Source: Paenibacillus sp. IHBB 10380
GTDB lineage: Bacteria; Bacillota; Bacilli; Paenibacillales; Paenibacillaceae
NCBI RefSeq assembly: GCF_000949425.1
Contig: NZ_CP010976.1
Location: 2,170,001 to 2,234,000 of the forward strand
DNA length: 64,000 nt
Direction: 5' to 3'
The position numbers were made by a program, and so were the translations under genes. This document shows, one piece after another, positions 37,401 to 56,322 of the stretch. The notes beneath the pieces are model-generated. The model was not told the DNA's origin. It saw nothing but the letters and a program-made list of their open reading frames with translations, and did not search any database. Within the stretch, counting starts at the first letter, position 1, and the number at the start of each line of letters is the position of its first letter.

Positions 37401-38252
37401 TTTACTCTCAAATACCACAGCTACATGATCTGGTGTTCGTTCCACCTGTTCTTCAAATAATTGATGCATCGTCTTGTTCTGTGGATACTCCACCACTGTA
37501 TCGTTGAAATCAAATAATAGCTTATTTCTATGTGTCTCTGAGAGCATATCTACGTTATTAATCTCTAGTTCAGGTTGGTTTAAAACAATGGAAAAGAATT
37601 GGTCTAAATGTTCAATCACTTGAACCATAAACTCTTCATCGTAACGATCTTCATCAAAAAATAATTTCAAATGAATTGCATCATTTTCCAGATCGAAATG
37701 AAAAATAGTATCTGAACTTACGTCCTTTTCATAATCGATTGAATGAATTTCATTTAAAGAGACCATGGTATTGATCATAGGTAAGTGGTTCGAATCATAT
37801 TGCAGATTTAACTGTTCGACCATTTTTCTAAAAGGTATTCTTTGATGTTGGATGGCTCCACTTAAACCTAGTTTCACTTGATTAAATATAGATTTAAATG
37901 AACTATTACTATCTATACGATTTTTTAATATTAAAAACTTATTGGAAAGCGAAAGATCACTATTCTTTTCTTCCATCGTTGGAATACCAATAATAATATT
38001 GTTCTCACTCGTGTATTTATGAAGTAGGCACTTCATCCCAGTTAATAAAATCGCATAAATCGCCATATTAGAGTCCTTAGATATAGACTTGATTTTTTGC
38101 GAAACATCGGATGATAAAGATCTATAAATAAAATTGTGATGATTCGTATCACCTAAATGTTTTAAAGTCGTTTTATAAGGCAAATGAATAAGAACATCAT
38201 CTTCTTCAAACTGATTTGTCCAAAAAGACTCTTGTTTTTCAAAAATTGACAT
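28446..38252 (-). CDS. Nonribosomal peptide synthetase, two modules plus terminal C domain
   Basis: 3268 residues. Order with approximate residues: C-domain second half without HHxxxDG (1-250); A (250-750, A3 motif TSGTTGNPKG near 409); PCP (Ser in LGGDSIKS near 793); epimerase (840-1275, HHLVIDGVSW); C (1310-1750, HHILMDGWC, the type that follows an epimerase); A (1760-2260, [10 protein letters not shown] near 1916); PCP (near 2304); epimerase (2350-2790); C (2825-3260, HHTLMDGWC). Reading pocket residues against GrsA, the first A gives D-S-T-Q-V-A-E-V-V, which I cannot assign, and the second gives D-F-W-N-I-G-M-V-H, the known Thr code. Both epimerases keep the active His motif, so D-residues are expected. 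It begins 23 bases after the first synthetase, with its own GGAGG. No acceptor module or thioesterase follows the last C domain. Confidence 0.95.
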   Translation of the reverse strand: MSIFEKQESFWTNQFEEDDVLIHLPYKTTLKHLGDTNHHNFIYRSLSSDVSQKIKSISKDSNMAIYAILLTGMKCLLHKYTSENNIIIGIPTMEEKNSDLSLSNKFLILKNRIDSNSSFKSIFNQVKLGLSGAIQHQRIPFRKMVEQLNLQYDSNHLPMINTMVSLNEIHSIDYEKDVSSDTIFHFDLENDAIHLKLFFDEDRYDEEFMVQVIEHLDQFFSIVLNQPELEINNVDMLSETHRNKLLFDFNDTVVEYPQNKTMHQLFEEQVERTPDHVAVVFESKQLTYRELNQQSNQLARTLQSKGVQVGQLVGIMAERSLEMVIGIFGILKAGGAYVPIDPEYPEERIHFTLEDSQVKCLLLQSHLQERVFFAGTSIILDDEQSYDNNRLNLEHVTSSRDLAYVIYTSGTTGNPKGVMIEHGSIANSIQWKSEFYKFTEEDRVLMLNPFVFDSFITHFFGPISSGSTVYVLSQQQCKDAIAINTIVKKQGITHMQSPPSFLMTLLESVNAEDWISMKNVVAAGEKIIPALIHKLQHINSHIEICNEYGPTENSVVSTVLSIHHADQDISIGKPIANNRIYILGEQNGLQPIGVQGELCIAGAGLSRGYLNQPDLTAEKFVDDPFVAGAKMYKTGDSARWLPDGNIEYIGRMDHQEKIRGYRIELGEIETALLTIKKVQEAVVIAREDEVGTKQLCAYLVGKDAIEIGKLREELSHKLPNYMIPSYFVQLDQMPLTTNGKADRKALPAPKENMLKGMAYEAPATFVEQQLASIWEVVLGVEKIGISDNFFELGGDSIKSIQVSSRLYQAGYQVQMEHLFKYPTIASLISYVHPISAMSEQGIITGKVMLTPIQHWFFEQYKVDAHHYNQSITLYREDGFHEATLRHVLHKICEHHDALRIVYNQTESGYEAWNRGTEDEPLYSLEIIDFKNIADPSQQIEDKANEIQSSIHLHKGPLMKLGLFQCADGDHLLIVIHHLVIDGVSWRILIEDVSKGYEQLRNEEPIQFPQKTGSYQLWAEQLELYAGSEVIQQELEYWNEIEQVECNPLPKDDEQDHALTKDSEEITLEWTEAETEQLLKQANRAYKTEINDLLLTALGMSIHQWTGMDKVLVNLEGHGREQIIADLDITRTIGWFTSQYPVVLDMEASTNMSHLIKRIKEDLRQIPKKGIGYGIARYLADAQFKINPEISFNYLGQFDQDIQNTAMKISPYSNGVATSENHTRNHLIDMNGLIVEGKLSLSFRYSRTQYHKETIVQWTKLFKDSLQEIIRHCVTKEKPELTPSDISLKGINIEELEGFVQQSEHIGEIEDIYALSPMQNGMFFLNLLNSSSDAYFIQTTLDLHGSLDVEAFTKSLNHLIRRNVIFRTNFHSKWTNNPLQVVYRNKQNGLIYEDLREMNEEEREAYVASYTREDKIKGFDLSQDVLMRISILHTHDETYRFIWNYHHILMDGWCLSLVIKELFDGYFAIQEQRKPEEKVAIQYSQYIEWLAKQDHDKSLKYWSEYLKGYDEQTTLPKENTITKSDEYCSENMIYKLSKELTGQMTQIASQNQVTLNTLMQTVWAILLQKYNGSDDVVFGSVVSGRPSAIIGIENIIGLFINTIPVRIHAQGNEAFIEVMKRNQEQAVASHHYDTYPLYEIQAITQQKQHLIDHILVFENYPVQGIMEQFGDQEKTALKITNVEADEQTNYDFNLIIKPGEEMKWMFFYNANVYDQASIERIRGHLIQILAQVIKSPQISIDEIELITPQEKTQILEVFNDSMADYPLDKTIHGLFEEQVVRTPEQVAVVFEDKYLTYKELNEKANQLARTLKSEGVEADQLIGIMAERSLDMIIGIMAIMKAGGAYVPIDPEYPADRIHYMLEDSGVHLLLLQSHLQERISFAGKVVMVDDHEFYHEDHSNLGITVAPSGLAYVIYTSGTTGKPKGTWIEHKNVVRLLFNSKNLFDFHASDTWTLFHSFCFDFSVWEMYGALLYGGKLVIVPQMTAKSPEQFLQLLKNEQVTILNQTPTYFYHLLREALQDHGRELKLRKVIFGGEALNPSLLSEWKVKYPLTQLINMYGITETTVHVTYKEITAIEIHAGKSNIGKPIPTLQTYILDKHQRNQPIGVQGELYVAGEGLARGYLNRPDLTAEKFVDNPFVIEGKMYRTGDAARWLPDGNIEYLGRIDHQVKIRGYRIELGEVETALLKIDSIQEAVVIARENNDGSKQLCAYLKGNSSLTAKKMRMELSQKIPDYMIPSYFIQLEQMPLTSNGKIDRKALPSPEESMQKGTEYMAPRTSTEQTITSAWEAVLGVQNISISDNFFELGGDSIKCIQVSSRLLQAGYKVEMKHFFTYPTVEELSLHVKSVSTISDQGEVTGQVMLTPIQRWFFDQNMVDAHHYNQEMMFYREKGFEVSYIHQVMNKMVEHHDALRMVFLKTAEGRYEARNQGIEEDELFSLEIMDLRKEVNPAQIIENKVKEIQSSINIDHGPLIKLGLFQCAEGDHLLVAIHHLVVDGVSWRILYEDIQSGLDQFLRGQEIQFPQKTASYKLWAEQLSIYANSPEMEQEYKYWHCIEQVDMKPLPKDIDCDYTIGKDSEVITIQWTAEETEQLLKKTHHTYNTEINDLLLTALGMAIHDWTGMEEIIVNLEGHGREQIIPDMDITRTVGWFTSMYPVILSMKAATDVSRRIKTVKEGLRQISNKGVGYGILKYLSHSHKEFILEKNPEISFNYMGQVDQGSENDGIKFSSHSSGPSVSENNKRPFLLNINGIVIEGRLSLTINYSQRQYRRETMEQLASLFKESLKEVIVHCVTKERTELTPSDISCKTLTIDQLDRLVGQTQHIGRIENIYPLTPLQKEMLFESERNPISGAYFVQIMFDMRGDFDVTSFAQSLDHLMQRHAILRTNFYSDFMDIPLQIVYQEKKFEFNYEDLLDMKEILREGYVNDYIQQNKARGFDLQQNSLIRMTVLRTKNEEYRVIWSFHHTLMDGWCMSLVSKEIFENYFAIREKRKPEMTLLTPYSQFIEWLEQQNSEEAIKYWGHYLEGYEEQTKLPGEKIKRKNVRQDSQTLNCYLDDVLIKQMKQIAEQNQVTMHTLVQTAWGILLQQYNESNDVVFGSVVSGRPPVIPGIESMIGLFINAVPVRIQSEGEESFISLMKKTQAQAVVSHAYDTYSLYDIQNLTKQKQSLINHVVVYQNFPVEEQLEDLGKYGEKPLEIMNVECAEHNSFDFTLIVKPHDHMKIILLYNANVYDSSTVEKIQEHFIAIIKQVVTNSEVKINELGMITSSSF

Positions 38253-38275
38253 ATAGCACCTCCGATTTTTAATAA

Positions 38276-50674
<12,399 letters not shown>

Positions 50675-51475
50675 ATGAATATCAAAACGTATACCAAATC
50701 CAACCGCGAAGCCTGGAATGAAGTTAATCCGATCCATCAGAAGCATAATCCAATCAATTTAAAGGAGGTCTTTCAAACCAAAGGCTTCTCCACCCTCGAC
50801 GAACACATCACTGACACATTTCGGCGGCTCGGGCTGCAAGGAAAACGTGCAGCACAGCTTTGCTGCAACAACGGCAGGGAATTGTTGTCCCTGGTCAACC
50901 TCGGCGCTCAAAGCGGCACCGGTTTCGACATTTCGGATCATGCCATCGAGGAAGCCAAGGAGCTTGCCGAAACTTCCGGATTGCCCTGCACTTTCGTCCG
51001 CACCGATGTTTATGACATTGACAGTACGCATGTCAACCAGTATGACCTGATGTACATCTCCATTGGAGCGCTCACCTGGCTACCTGATTTGCACAAATTT
51101 TTCGGCATTGCCTCTACCTTGCTGAAAAAAGACGGTATGCTTGTTATTTATGAAATGCACCCGCTACTGAATATGCTGGCTATGGAGGATGAGCCTGAAT
51201 TTGAAGACCCGTTGAAAATCGCCTTTTCATATTTCAAAAGCGATCCCTGGATCGCCAATACCGGTATCGACTATGTCGGAAATACGACCTATGAGTCTCA
51301 AACCAATTACAGCTTCAGCCACACTCTGGCTTCCATTTTCAACGCAGTTATTCAAAGCGGCATCAATATCACCGAGTACGAGGAGCACCAACACGATATT
51401 TCCTGTATTTATACCGATGTAGAAAAAGAAGGAAAGTTTCCCATGAGCTACACGCTGATCGGGAAAAAATCTTAG
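50675..51475 (+). CDS. Class I SAM-dependent methyltransferase
   Basis: 266 residues. The SAM-binding core is visible: GKRAAQLCCNNGRELLSLVN (a glycine-rich loop variant with CCNNGRE in place of the usual acidic-Gly pattern), GTGFDISDHAIEEAKELAET with the acidic ribose-binding Asp, and VRTDVYDID before YDLMYISIGALTWLPDLHKF. The C-terminal part (YESQTNYSFSHTLASIFNAV) is the usual variable lid. AGGGG lies a few bases before the ATG. It is divergent from the NRPS genes, and whether it modifies their product is unknown. Confidence 0.88.
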   Translation: MNIKTYTKSNREAWNEVNPIHQKHNPINLKEVFQTKGFSTLDEHITDTFRRLGLQGKRAAQLCCNNGRELLSLVNLGAQSGTGFDISDHAIEEAKELAETSGLPCTFVRTDVYDIDSTHVNQYDLMYISIGALTWLPDLHKFFGIASTLLKKDGMLVIYEMHPLLNMLAMEDEPEFEDPLKIAFSYFKSDPWIANTGIDYVGNTTYESQTNYSFSHTLASIFNAVIQSGINITEYEEHQHDISCIYTDVEKEGKFPMSYTLIGKKS

Positions 51476-51949
51476 CCGCCCGATGAACGGCAGTCACAGC
51501 GAGGAACCACTACGTCTCCGGAACAGCTCACAAGCTTAATGCCCTGAACGCCTCGTCCCTCTCGTGCTGTTTGGAGGCAACGCATTTTACGAAGCATGAA
51601 CGACAGGGATAAGAATTGATTTTATATTAATCGATTTAGAAGAAAAAAAACACTAGCAAATATAATATATGAAAATAAGATTATTGTATGGGTGAATGTT
51701 GATATAAAAAATAATCTTATTTCTAATGAAGGTTCTTTCGACGAATCAGCCATGGGCCGTTTTTTATTCTCTTAGCAGCTGTCGCACTTCGTATGACAAT
51801 CCGTCATTTGCATTAACGCTGTCCGATTCATCATAGAAATTGCCCACCTTCACTCAAGAAAGTGGGCAATTTTCCATATGGAACGGAGATCCTATCAATT
51901 TCTAAAATACTACATACTTACAAAGGTATACTTTGGTGATCAATAGAAA
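51476..51949. other. Intergenic between convergent genes
   Basis: No gene seen. It contains the terminator at 51840-51869 and AT-rich filler. Confidence 0.45.
51840..51869. terminator. Bidirectional intrinsic terminator
   Basis: TTGCCCAC(C) pairs with GTGGGCAA around a short inner stem, with TTTTCC on the plus side. It lies between the methyltransferase and the convergent acetyltransferase gene. Confidence 0.65.
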
Positions 51950-52894
51950 TTACCACCTAGCTGCCCATGCTTCTATTTCGACTTTGAGAGAAGGAACTGC
52001 CAATGATGGGATGTAAGACATCGTCATCGAAGGCGCTGTACCACCATGAAACTTCTCCCACACTTCATTAAAGTAATCCCAATCAACTTCTTCCGTAGCC
52101 CAAATATTAATTTTAATGATGTCATCGGCAGATACAGATTCACCATTAAAAATACGTAATATGTTCTGAAGCGTATTATTGATTTGCTCGTTCATATCCG
52201 AAGGTAAATCTCCATTCATGTCTGTACCAACTTGTCCAGAAAGAACTAACAAATCTGCTCCTTTTGGAACAGTTGTGAGATGAGTGTAAGATCCGATAGG
52301 AGGGGCAACCGTCTTCGGATTTTTACGTTGGACTTTTTTAGCCTCTATGCCCCTTGTTTCGTCATTTACAATGGCTAATGTCTGATGATCCTCCCAATGA
52401 CCATTAATTTTCACATTTTTCTTTGCAATGCCTTCTTTATGGAAACCAGATTTTAACAGAACTTTTATTGAGCCAGTGTTATGAGGCATTACCCCAGCTT
52501 CAATACGGTGAAAATCTAATTCCTGAAAAGCATATTTTACAACGAGCCTCAAAGCTTCAGTCATGTAGCCTTTCCCATTGTGGTCTTTATCCAAGAAATA
52601 GCCAATCCAACAGCTTTGCAGATTATCTCGTACCACTTCGGAAAGAATGACCTCACCAATGACTTGTCCTGATCTTTGTGAAAAAATCAAGAATACATAA
52701 CCTTTGTCTTCTATTCTTAATTCAACTGCACTTTTAATTCTGTCTACTTGTCCTTGATACGTATAAAAGGATTCCTCTCTCGAACCTGTGAATAGTTGAA
52801 AAAAATCTTTATTCTTCACTTCAAGTGCTAAAAGTGAATCAGCATCAGATTCCTCAACTAGTTTCACATAAATGTTGTCTCCGTTTAATTGCAT
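51950..52894 (-). CDS. GNAT acetyltransferase-RidA fusion protein
   Basis: 314 residues, one continuous frame. Residues 1 to about 180 are a RimJ/RimL-type GNAT domain: VKLVEESDADSLLALEVKNK at the start, IGEVILSEVVRDNLQSCWIG, the acetyl-CoA loop region KDHNGKGYMTEALRLVVKYA, then EAGVMPHNTGSIKVLLKSGF. Residues about 195-314 are a RidA/YjgF-type domain: VAPPIGSYTHLTTVPKGADL, LVLSGQVGTDMNGDLP, NNTLQNILRIFNG and VPSLKVEIEAWAARW. RidA proteins hydrolyse reactive enamines or act on related imines. GGAG precedes ATG 52894. A terminator-like hairpin lies about 32 bases before the ATG, behind a leader ORF, suggesting attenuation. The substrate of the acetyltransferase is unknown. Confidence 0.88.
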   Translation of the reverse strand: MQLNGDNIYVKLVEESDADSLLALEVKNKDFFQLFTGSREESFYTYQGQVDRIKSAVELRIEDKGYVFLIFSQRSGQVIGEVILSEVVRDNLQSCWIGYFLDKDHNGKGYMTEALRLVVKYAFQELDFHRIEAGVMPHNTGSIKVLLKSGFHKEGIAKKNVKINGHWEDHQTLAIVNDETRGIEAKKVQRKNPKTVAPPIGSYTHLTTVPKGADLLVLSGQVGTDMNGDLPSDMNEQINNTLQNILRIFNGESVSADDIIKINIWATEEVDWDYFNEVWEKFHGGTAPSMTMSYIPSLAVPSLKVEIEAWAARW

Positions 52895-52925
52895 ATTAAC
52901 CGTCTCCTTTTTTTTGTATTAAAAA

Positions 52926-52990
52926 ACACCACAGGAATCCTGCGGTGTACATAACAAAATATGTAACCACAGGGAAGCGACCTGTGGTGT
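52926..52990 (-). promoter_or_regulatory. Competing hairpins in acetyltransferase leader (possible attenuator)
   Basis: Hairpin 1: ACACCACAGG (52926-52935) with CCTGCGGTGT (52939-52948), followed on the minus strand by TTTTT. Hairpin 2: ACCACAGG (52966-52973) with CCTGTGGT (52981-52988). The outermost arms 52926-52935 and 52981-52990 are also perfectly complementary over 10 bases, so the structures exclude each other. This is the layout of a transcription attenuator just before the ribosome binding site of the fusion gene. Confidence 0.55.
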
Positions 52991-53041
52991 TTTCTCCACT
53001 GTATCCTAGTAAGATCACTCTACACTAAAGGATAAAAGTCG

Positions 53042-53149
53042 CTAGCATCCAACTTTGGACATACTTCTCCCGTGATTAGCATGATCAAAGAAAACAGCAG
53101 TAGAGTACCCTATTCCGTTAGCTAAAGATTTTAATGATCTTTTCTTCAT
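53042..53149 (-). CDS. Leader peptide, 35 residues
   Basis: ATG 53149 has AGGAGAG 8 bases upstream and reads MKKRSLKSLANGIGYSTAVF, then FDHANHGRSMSKVGC and TAG at 53042. It ends about 50 bases before the competing hairpins of the acetyltransferase leader, as expected for a translated leader peptide. Alternatively, if the GGG after GGAATA has one base too many, the frame continues as GTLLLFSLIMLITGEVCPKL, then DASDFYPLV. That is a basic N-terminus, a hydrophobic helix and a short polar tail, as in secreted signal peptides. Both readings are speculative beyond the good ribosome binding site. Confidence 0.45.
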   Translation of the reverse strand: MKKRSLKSLANGIGYSTAVFFDHANHGRSMSKVGC

Positions 53150-53239
53150 TTGGGTACTCTCCTTTCGCCATTTCTATTTTTAAAATACAAGTTTATTATA
53201 TAAAAGGTTATACGGAAATATTATTTGGTAACATCTATT

Positions 53240-53473
53240 TCAAATGAAAATTGTACTCCAAAAATTTAGAAAATGCAAGGATTTATTAAGTAAACGCAAT
53301 AATCGTTCAAATGGATGTAATGGATAAATAGCAGTATAGATATTTACATCTGATGCGATAAATTTGTTGCCAATATGAATATTGTAGCTATAACCACAAC
53401 GGAAGGTCGGTTCTGCATAAAGGTTATCCAATGTGGTTCGTTCCCCAAATTGTTTACAGGTTCCCCTAATCAT
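53240..53473 (-). pseudogene. Maltose O-acetyltransferase-like fragment
   Basis: The frame reads EPTFRCGYSYNIHIGNKF, then SDVNIYTAIYPLHPFER. These match two conserved blocks of the left-handed beta-helix acetyltransferases (Maa/NodL), but the segment between them that carries part of the helix is deleted. The N-terminal part and the catalytic C-terminal region are missing. It begins right after the LCP gene stop and has no function as written. Confidence 0.7.
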
Positions 53474-53476
53474 ATT

Positions 53477-54490
53477 TTAATCCAACACCCCAACAGCTTC
53501 TAAGTAGAGCGGACTTTCTGAACTGATATCTGCCTCATTACGCAGAGCAGTCAACGCATGTTGCAGATCCTCTTTGTTCGCGTAAACATAGGGGCTTTTC
53601 CAACGGGACTCCACATGTAATGAACGAATATGATCCGGTTTGATTATGGGGAAGTTGAAGACCCATTGTTGAAGATTGGGTTCAGGAATATCTGACTTCA
53701 CATTTTCTCCGATGATGTCCAATACTTTTCCCCATTGGGATATCCCTTGGAAAGCCCCCAATTTCTCAATGATTTGCTTGATCACTAGCTGCTGCCGATC
53801 GTTGCGCGCGAAATCGGATGACTCCTGGGTTCCTTCATTCGATTTACGATACCGCACGAAGTCGAGCACTTGTTTCCCATTAAGAGTCTGCAAGCCTTTT
53901 TTCAAATCTATTTGAGTTCCGTCTGTGGAATCGCTATATTTCATATCCATGTCGACATCTATTATTAGTCCACCAAGCGCATCCACCGTGTGCCGTATCG
54001 CGTCAAAATTCACCACGACCATATGATCAATCGGAAGACCTAGCAAATCCCCGAAAAAACGCTTTGTGTTGGGAATCACCTCTGACCTATCCCTTATATA
54101 GTAATAGGCATAATAGTAATTGGCTTTGTGAGAAGGCAATGATTTAGGCTTTAGTAACAAATCACGCGGCAGGGACAACAGACTGGCCGAACGGTTTTGC
54201 GGATTAAAGCTGACTAGCATAAGAACATCTGTATTCATTAACCCGCCGCCACCTTCCCGACTATCTATACCAGCAAGAAGAAATATCATAGGTTGGATCG
54301 ATTCCTTCTTTACATAACCGGACGGATTATCAGATAGGTTTTCTGGAGCGGCCATGCGTTGAATCGCAGCATCCGCCTTATAATATATATATCCCATATA
54401 GATTCCAGCTCCAAGGATCAGGGCGATTATGACAAGGTAAATGATCATCATAACTTTACGAATTGCTTTTCTCTTGGGTTTGACAGACAT
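53477..54490 (-). CDS. LytR-CpsA-Psr (LCP) family phosphotransferase
   Basis: 337 residues from ATG 54490 with GGAGG just upstream (the frame opens earlier with a GTG inside the ribosome binding site). A single N-terminal membrane anchor (IIYLVIIALILGAGIYMGYI) is followed by the LCP catalytic domain: FLLAGIDSREGGGGLMNTDV, SLLSLPRDLLL, VVVNFDAIRHTVDALGGL, LNGKQVLDFVRYRKS and FARNDRQQLVIKQIIEKLG, with the conserved Arg and Asp residues. LCP enzymes attach polymers from undecaprenyl phosphate to peptidoglycan. It is the last gene of the envelope block, 16 bases after the PAP2 phosphatase-like gene. Confidence 0.93.
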   Translation of the reverse strand: MSVKPKRKAIRKVMMIIYLVIIALILGAGIYMGYIYYKADAAIQRMAAPENLSDNPSGYVKKESIQPMIFLLAGIDSREGGGGLMNTDVLMLVSFNPQNRSASLLSLPRDLLLKPKSLPSHKANYYYAYYYIRDRSEVIPNTKRFFGDLLGLPIDHMVVVNFDAIRHTVDALGGLIIDVDMDMKYSDSTDGTQIDLKKGLQTLNGKQVLDFVRYRKSNEGTQESSDFARNDRQQLVIKQIIEKLGAFQGISQWGKVLDIIGENVKSDIPEPNLQQWVFNFPIIKPDHIRSLHVESRWKSPYVYANKEDLQHALTALRNEADISSESPLYLEAVGVLD

Positions 54491-54518
54491 AATTTCCTCC
54501 ACTCAATTCTAATAATAT

Positions 54519-55145
54519 TCAATTTTTGAGATTAGACGACCGGTCTTTTTTATAATTTATCCAAATCTTTTTTTCGATTTTTTCATAAAGATCAATACCA
54601 ACATTCAAACATTTATAAGCTACAGACCATCGATGAACCATTTGATAAATCATTAATGCACTAATTACACCAATGAATGCTCCCGTGATGACATCGGAAG
54701 GATAATGAACGCCATTCCAAATTCGGGAAAATGAAATCAAACCCGCCAATACAAGCCAAATTACGCCATCTTTCTTATGAAACAACCCTATACCTGTTGC
54801 GATTACAAAGGCCCCAATCGAATGATCACTTGGAAATGAAGCGTTAGCGGAATGTTCAATCAATTGGTTAACCGTATCATGGACAAAAGGCCTGTCCCTA
54901 TAGAAAAAGTGGGAAAGTATACTACCCAGACCAAATCCAACACAAGCTGAAAAGAGAGTTGTTATCACCATTTGCCTGTTCTTATGAATGCGAGTAAACC
55001 AATAAACAATAATCCCTAGGTAAAAAAGATATTCCGCTTTTTCTGATAGAAATCGCATGAATGGATTTAATGTTGAGAATGTTACTGCCATATGATTGAT
55101 GAATTGAAATACGAGATCATCCGTTTGAGATATACCCAATTTCAT
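54519..55145 (-). CDS. PAP2-type undecaprenyl-diphosphatase (BcrC-like)
   Basis: 208 residues, with membrane segments (AEYLFYLGIIVYWF, VITTLFSACVGFGLGSIL and others). The three PAP2 signature motifs are present: FFYRDRPF, ASFPSDHS and SRIWNGVHYPSDV, with the catalytic His and Asp. BcrC-type enzymes dephosphorylate undecaprenyl diphosphate to recycle the lipid carrier and can protect against bacitracin. The gene follows a RodA-like gene by 42 bases and precedes the LCP gene, so carrier recycling and polymer attachment are encoded together. Confidence 0.9.
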   Translation of the reverse strand: MKLGISQTDDLVFQFINHMAVTFSTLNPFMRFLSEKAEYLFYLGIIVYWFTRIHKNRQMVITTLFSACVGFGLGSILSHFFYRDRPFVHDTVNQLIEHSANASFPSDHSIGAFVIATGIGLFHKKDGVIWLVLAGLISFSRIWNGVHYPSDVITGAFIGVISALMIYQMVHRWSVAYKCLNVGIDLYEKIEKKIWINYKKDRSSNLKN

Positions 55146-55187
55146 AACCTGCTTTCTATTTCTGTAATAATAAGGTTGATCTTTAGT

Positions 55188-56312
55188 TCATTCAATATAG
55201 ATATCGTCTTTATGAAATTTGACACTTAACACCAAGCCAATTGCAATCATATTGCTAAGTAGTGAGCTACCTCCATAACTTATGAACGGTAAGGAAATAC
55301 CCGTCAGGGGTACCAAACCGATATGCATGCCTATATTAACGAAAATTTGAAAGACTAACATTCCTATAAGCCCCGTAACAAGATATGATCCTGCAAGTTC
55401 TCTACTATCTATGACGATATGAACCATACGATACAGGAGCAGGAAATAGAGCATCAACAGCAACGCAGAACCCAAAAAACCATATCCCTCTCCTATGACC
55501 ACATAGATCGAATCGGAATACGCATAAGGAATAAACCCTCTACGTAAAAAAGATCCGTCACTTCCAGTCAATCCTCCCAAACCTATCGCATACATCGCAT
55601 TTTTAACATGCCATGATTTATCGGGATCGCTGGTTGGGTCAAGAAACGTCTGAATTCTTGACATTTGATGGGGCTCTACAATCTTGGATAACAATTCGAA
55701 ATTGGCATAGTATAGCCATAATATTGTGCCTATCGTAATGATCATAATACTGATGAACAGAATCATATATAATGAACGGATGTTACCCATCCACAGCATA
55801 CTAAGCAGTGCGCCCACAAAGACTAGAGAAGTGCCTAAATCGGGCTGCTGCATGATTAAGATGATAGGAATCATGAAAATGATACAAATCGGTAATATAT
55901 CTTGAAAAAGACGGAGCTTGGCTCCCTCTCGCTTACCTAATAAATGAGCAATCAGCAGCACTGTAAATATTTTAGCTAGTTCAGAAGGTTGAAGCTGAAA
56001 TTGTCCAATACTTAGCCAACGAACCGCACCGTTAATGTTCTCTCCGGTAAACTTGACAAGAACCAGCATCCCAATGCCGATTCCATATAAAAGGTAGGAT
56101 AGCTTGCCTAACAGAATTCTATAATCTAACAATGCGAGAACCAGCATCGGAATGCAGAATGCACCGAATAGATATAAATAACTAATGTGAAGGCCTTCTA
56201 AATTCGTATCCGTTGTGGCTCCATAAATAGCAATCGTACCCATGCCAACAAGACACAATATAATGAAAAGCACGAATTTATCCAGTTTTTCAATTATGCG
56301 AGTGATAATCAT
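55188..56312 (-). CDS. SEDS-family glycosyltransferase, RodA-like
   Basis: 374 residues with about ten membrane helices. SEDS landmarks: GAVRWLSIGQFQLQPSELAK (extracellular Trp/Gln/Pro-Ser loop with the catalytic-region Glu), QQPDLGTSLVFVGALLSMLW (conserved Asp), and VPLTGISLPFISYGGSSLLS near the end. Such proteins polymerise glycan strands together with a class B penicillin-binding protein; none is encoded next to it. AGGTTG precedes the ATG. It lies 10 bases after a second SEDS gene. Confidence 0.92.
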   Translation of the reverse strand: MIITRIIEKLDKFVLFIILCLVGMGTIAIYGATTDTNLEGLHISYLYLFGAFCIPMLVLALLDYRILLGKLSYLLYGIGIGMLVLVKFTGENINGAVRWLSIGQFQLQPSELAKIFTVLLIAHLLGKREGAKLRLFQDILPICIIFMIPIILIMQQPDLGTSLVFVGALLSMLWMGNIRSLYMILFISIMIITIGTILWLYYANFELLSKIVEPHQMSRIQTFLDPTSDPDKSWHVKNAMYAIGLGGLTGSDGSFLRRGFIPYAYSDSIYVVIGEGYGFLGSALLLMLYFLLLYRMVHIVIDSRELAGSYLVTGLIGMLVFQIFVNIGMHIGLVPLTGISLPFISYGGSSLLSNMIAIGLVLSVKFHKDDIYIE

Positions 56313-56322
56313 ATGACAACCT

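Noticed and set aside
28446..38252. Epimerase domains as extra condensation domains
   Set aside because: HHLVIDGVSW, FNYLGQ and a preceding LGGDSIK carrier are the epimerase pattern, not that of C domains.
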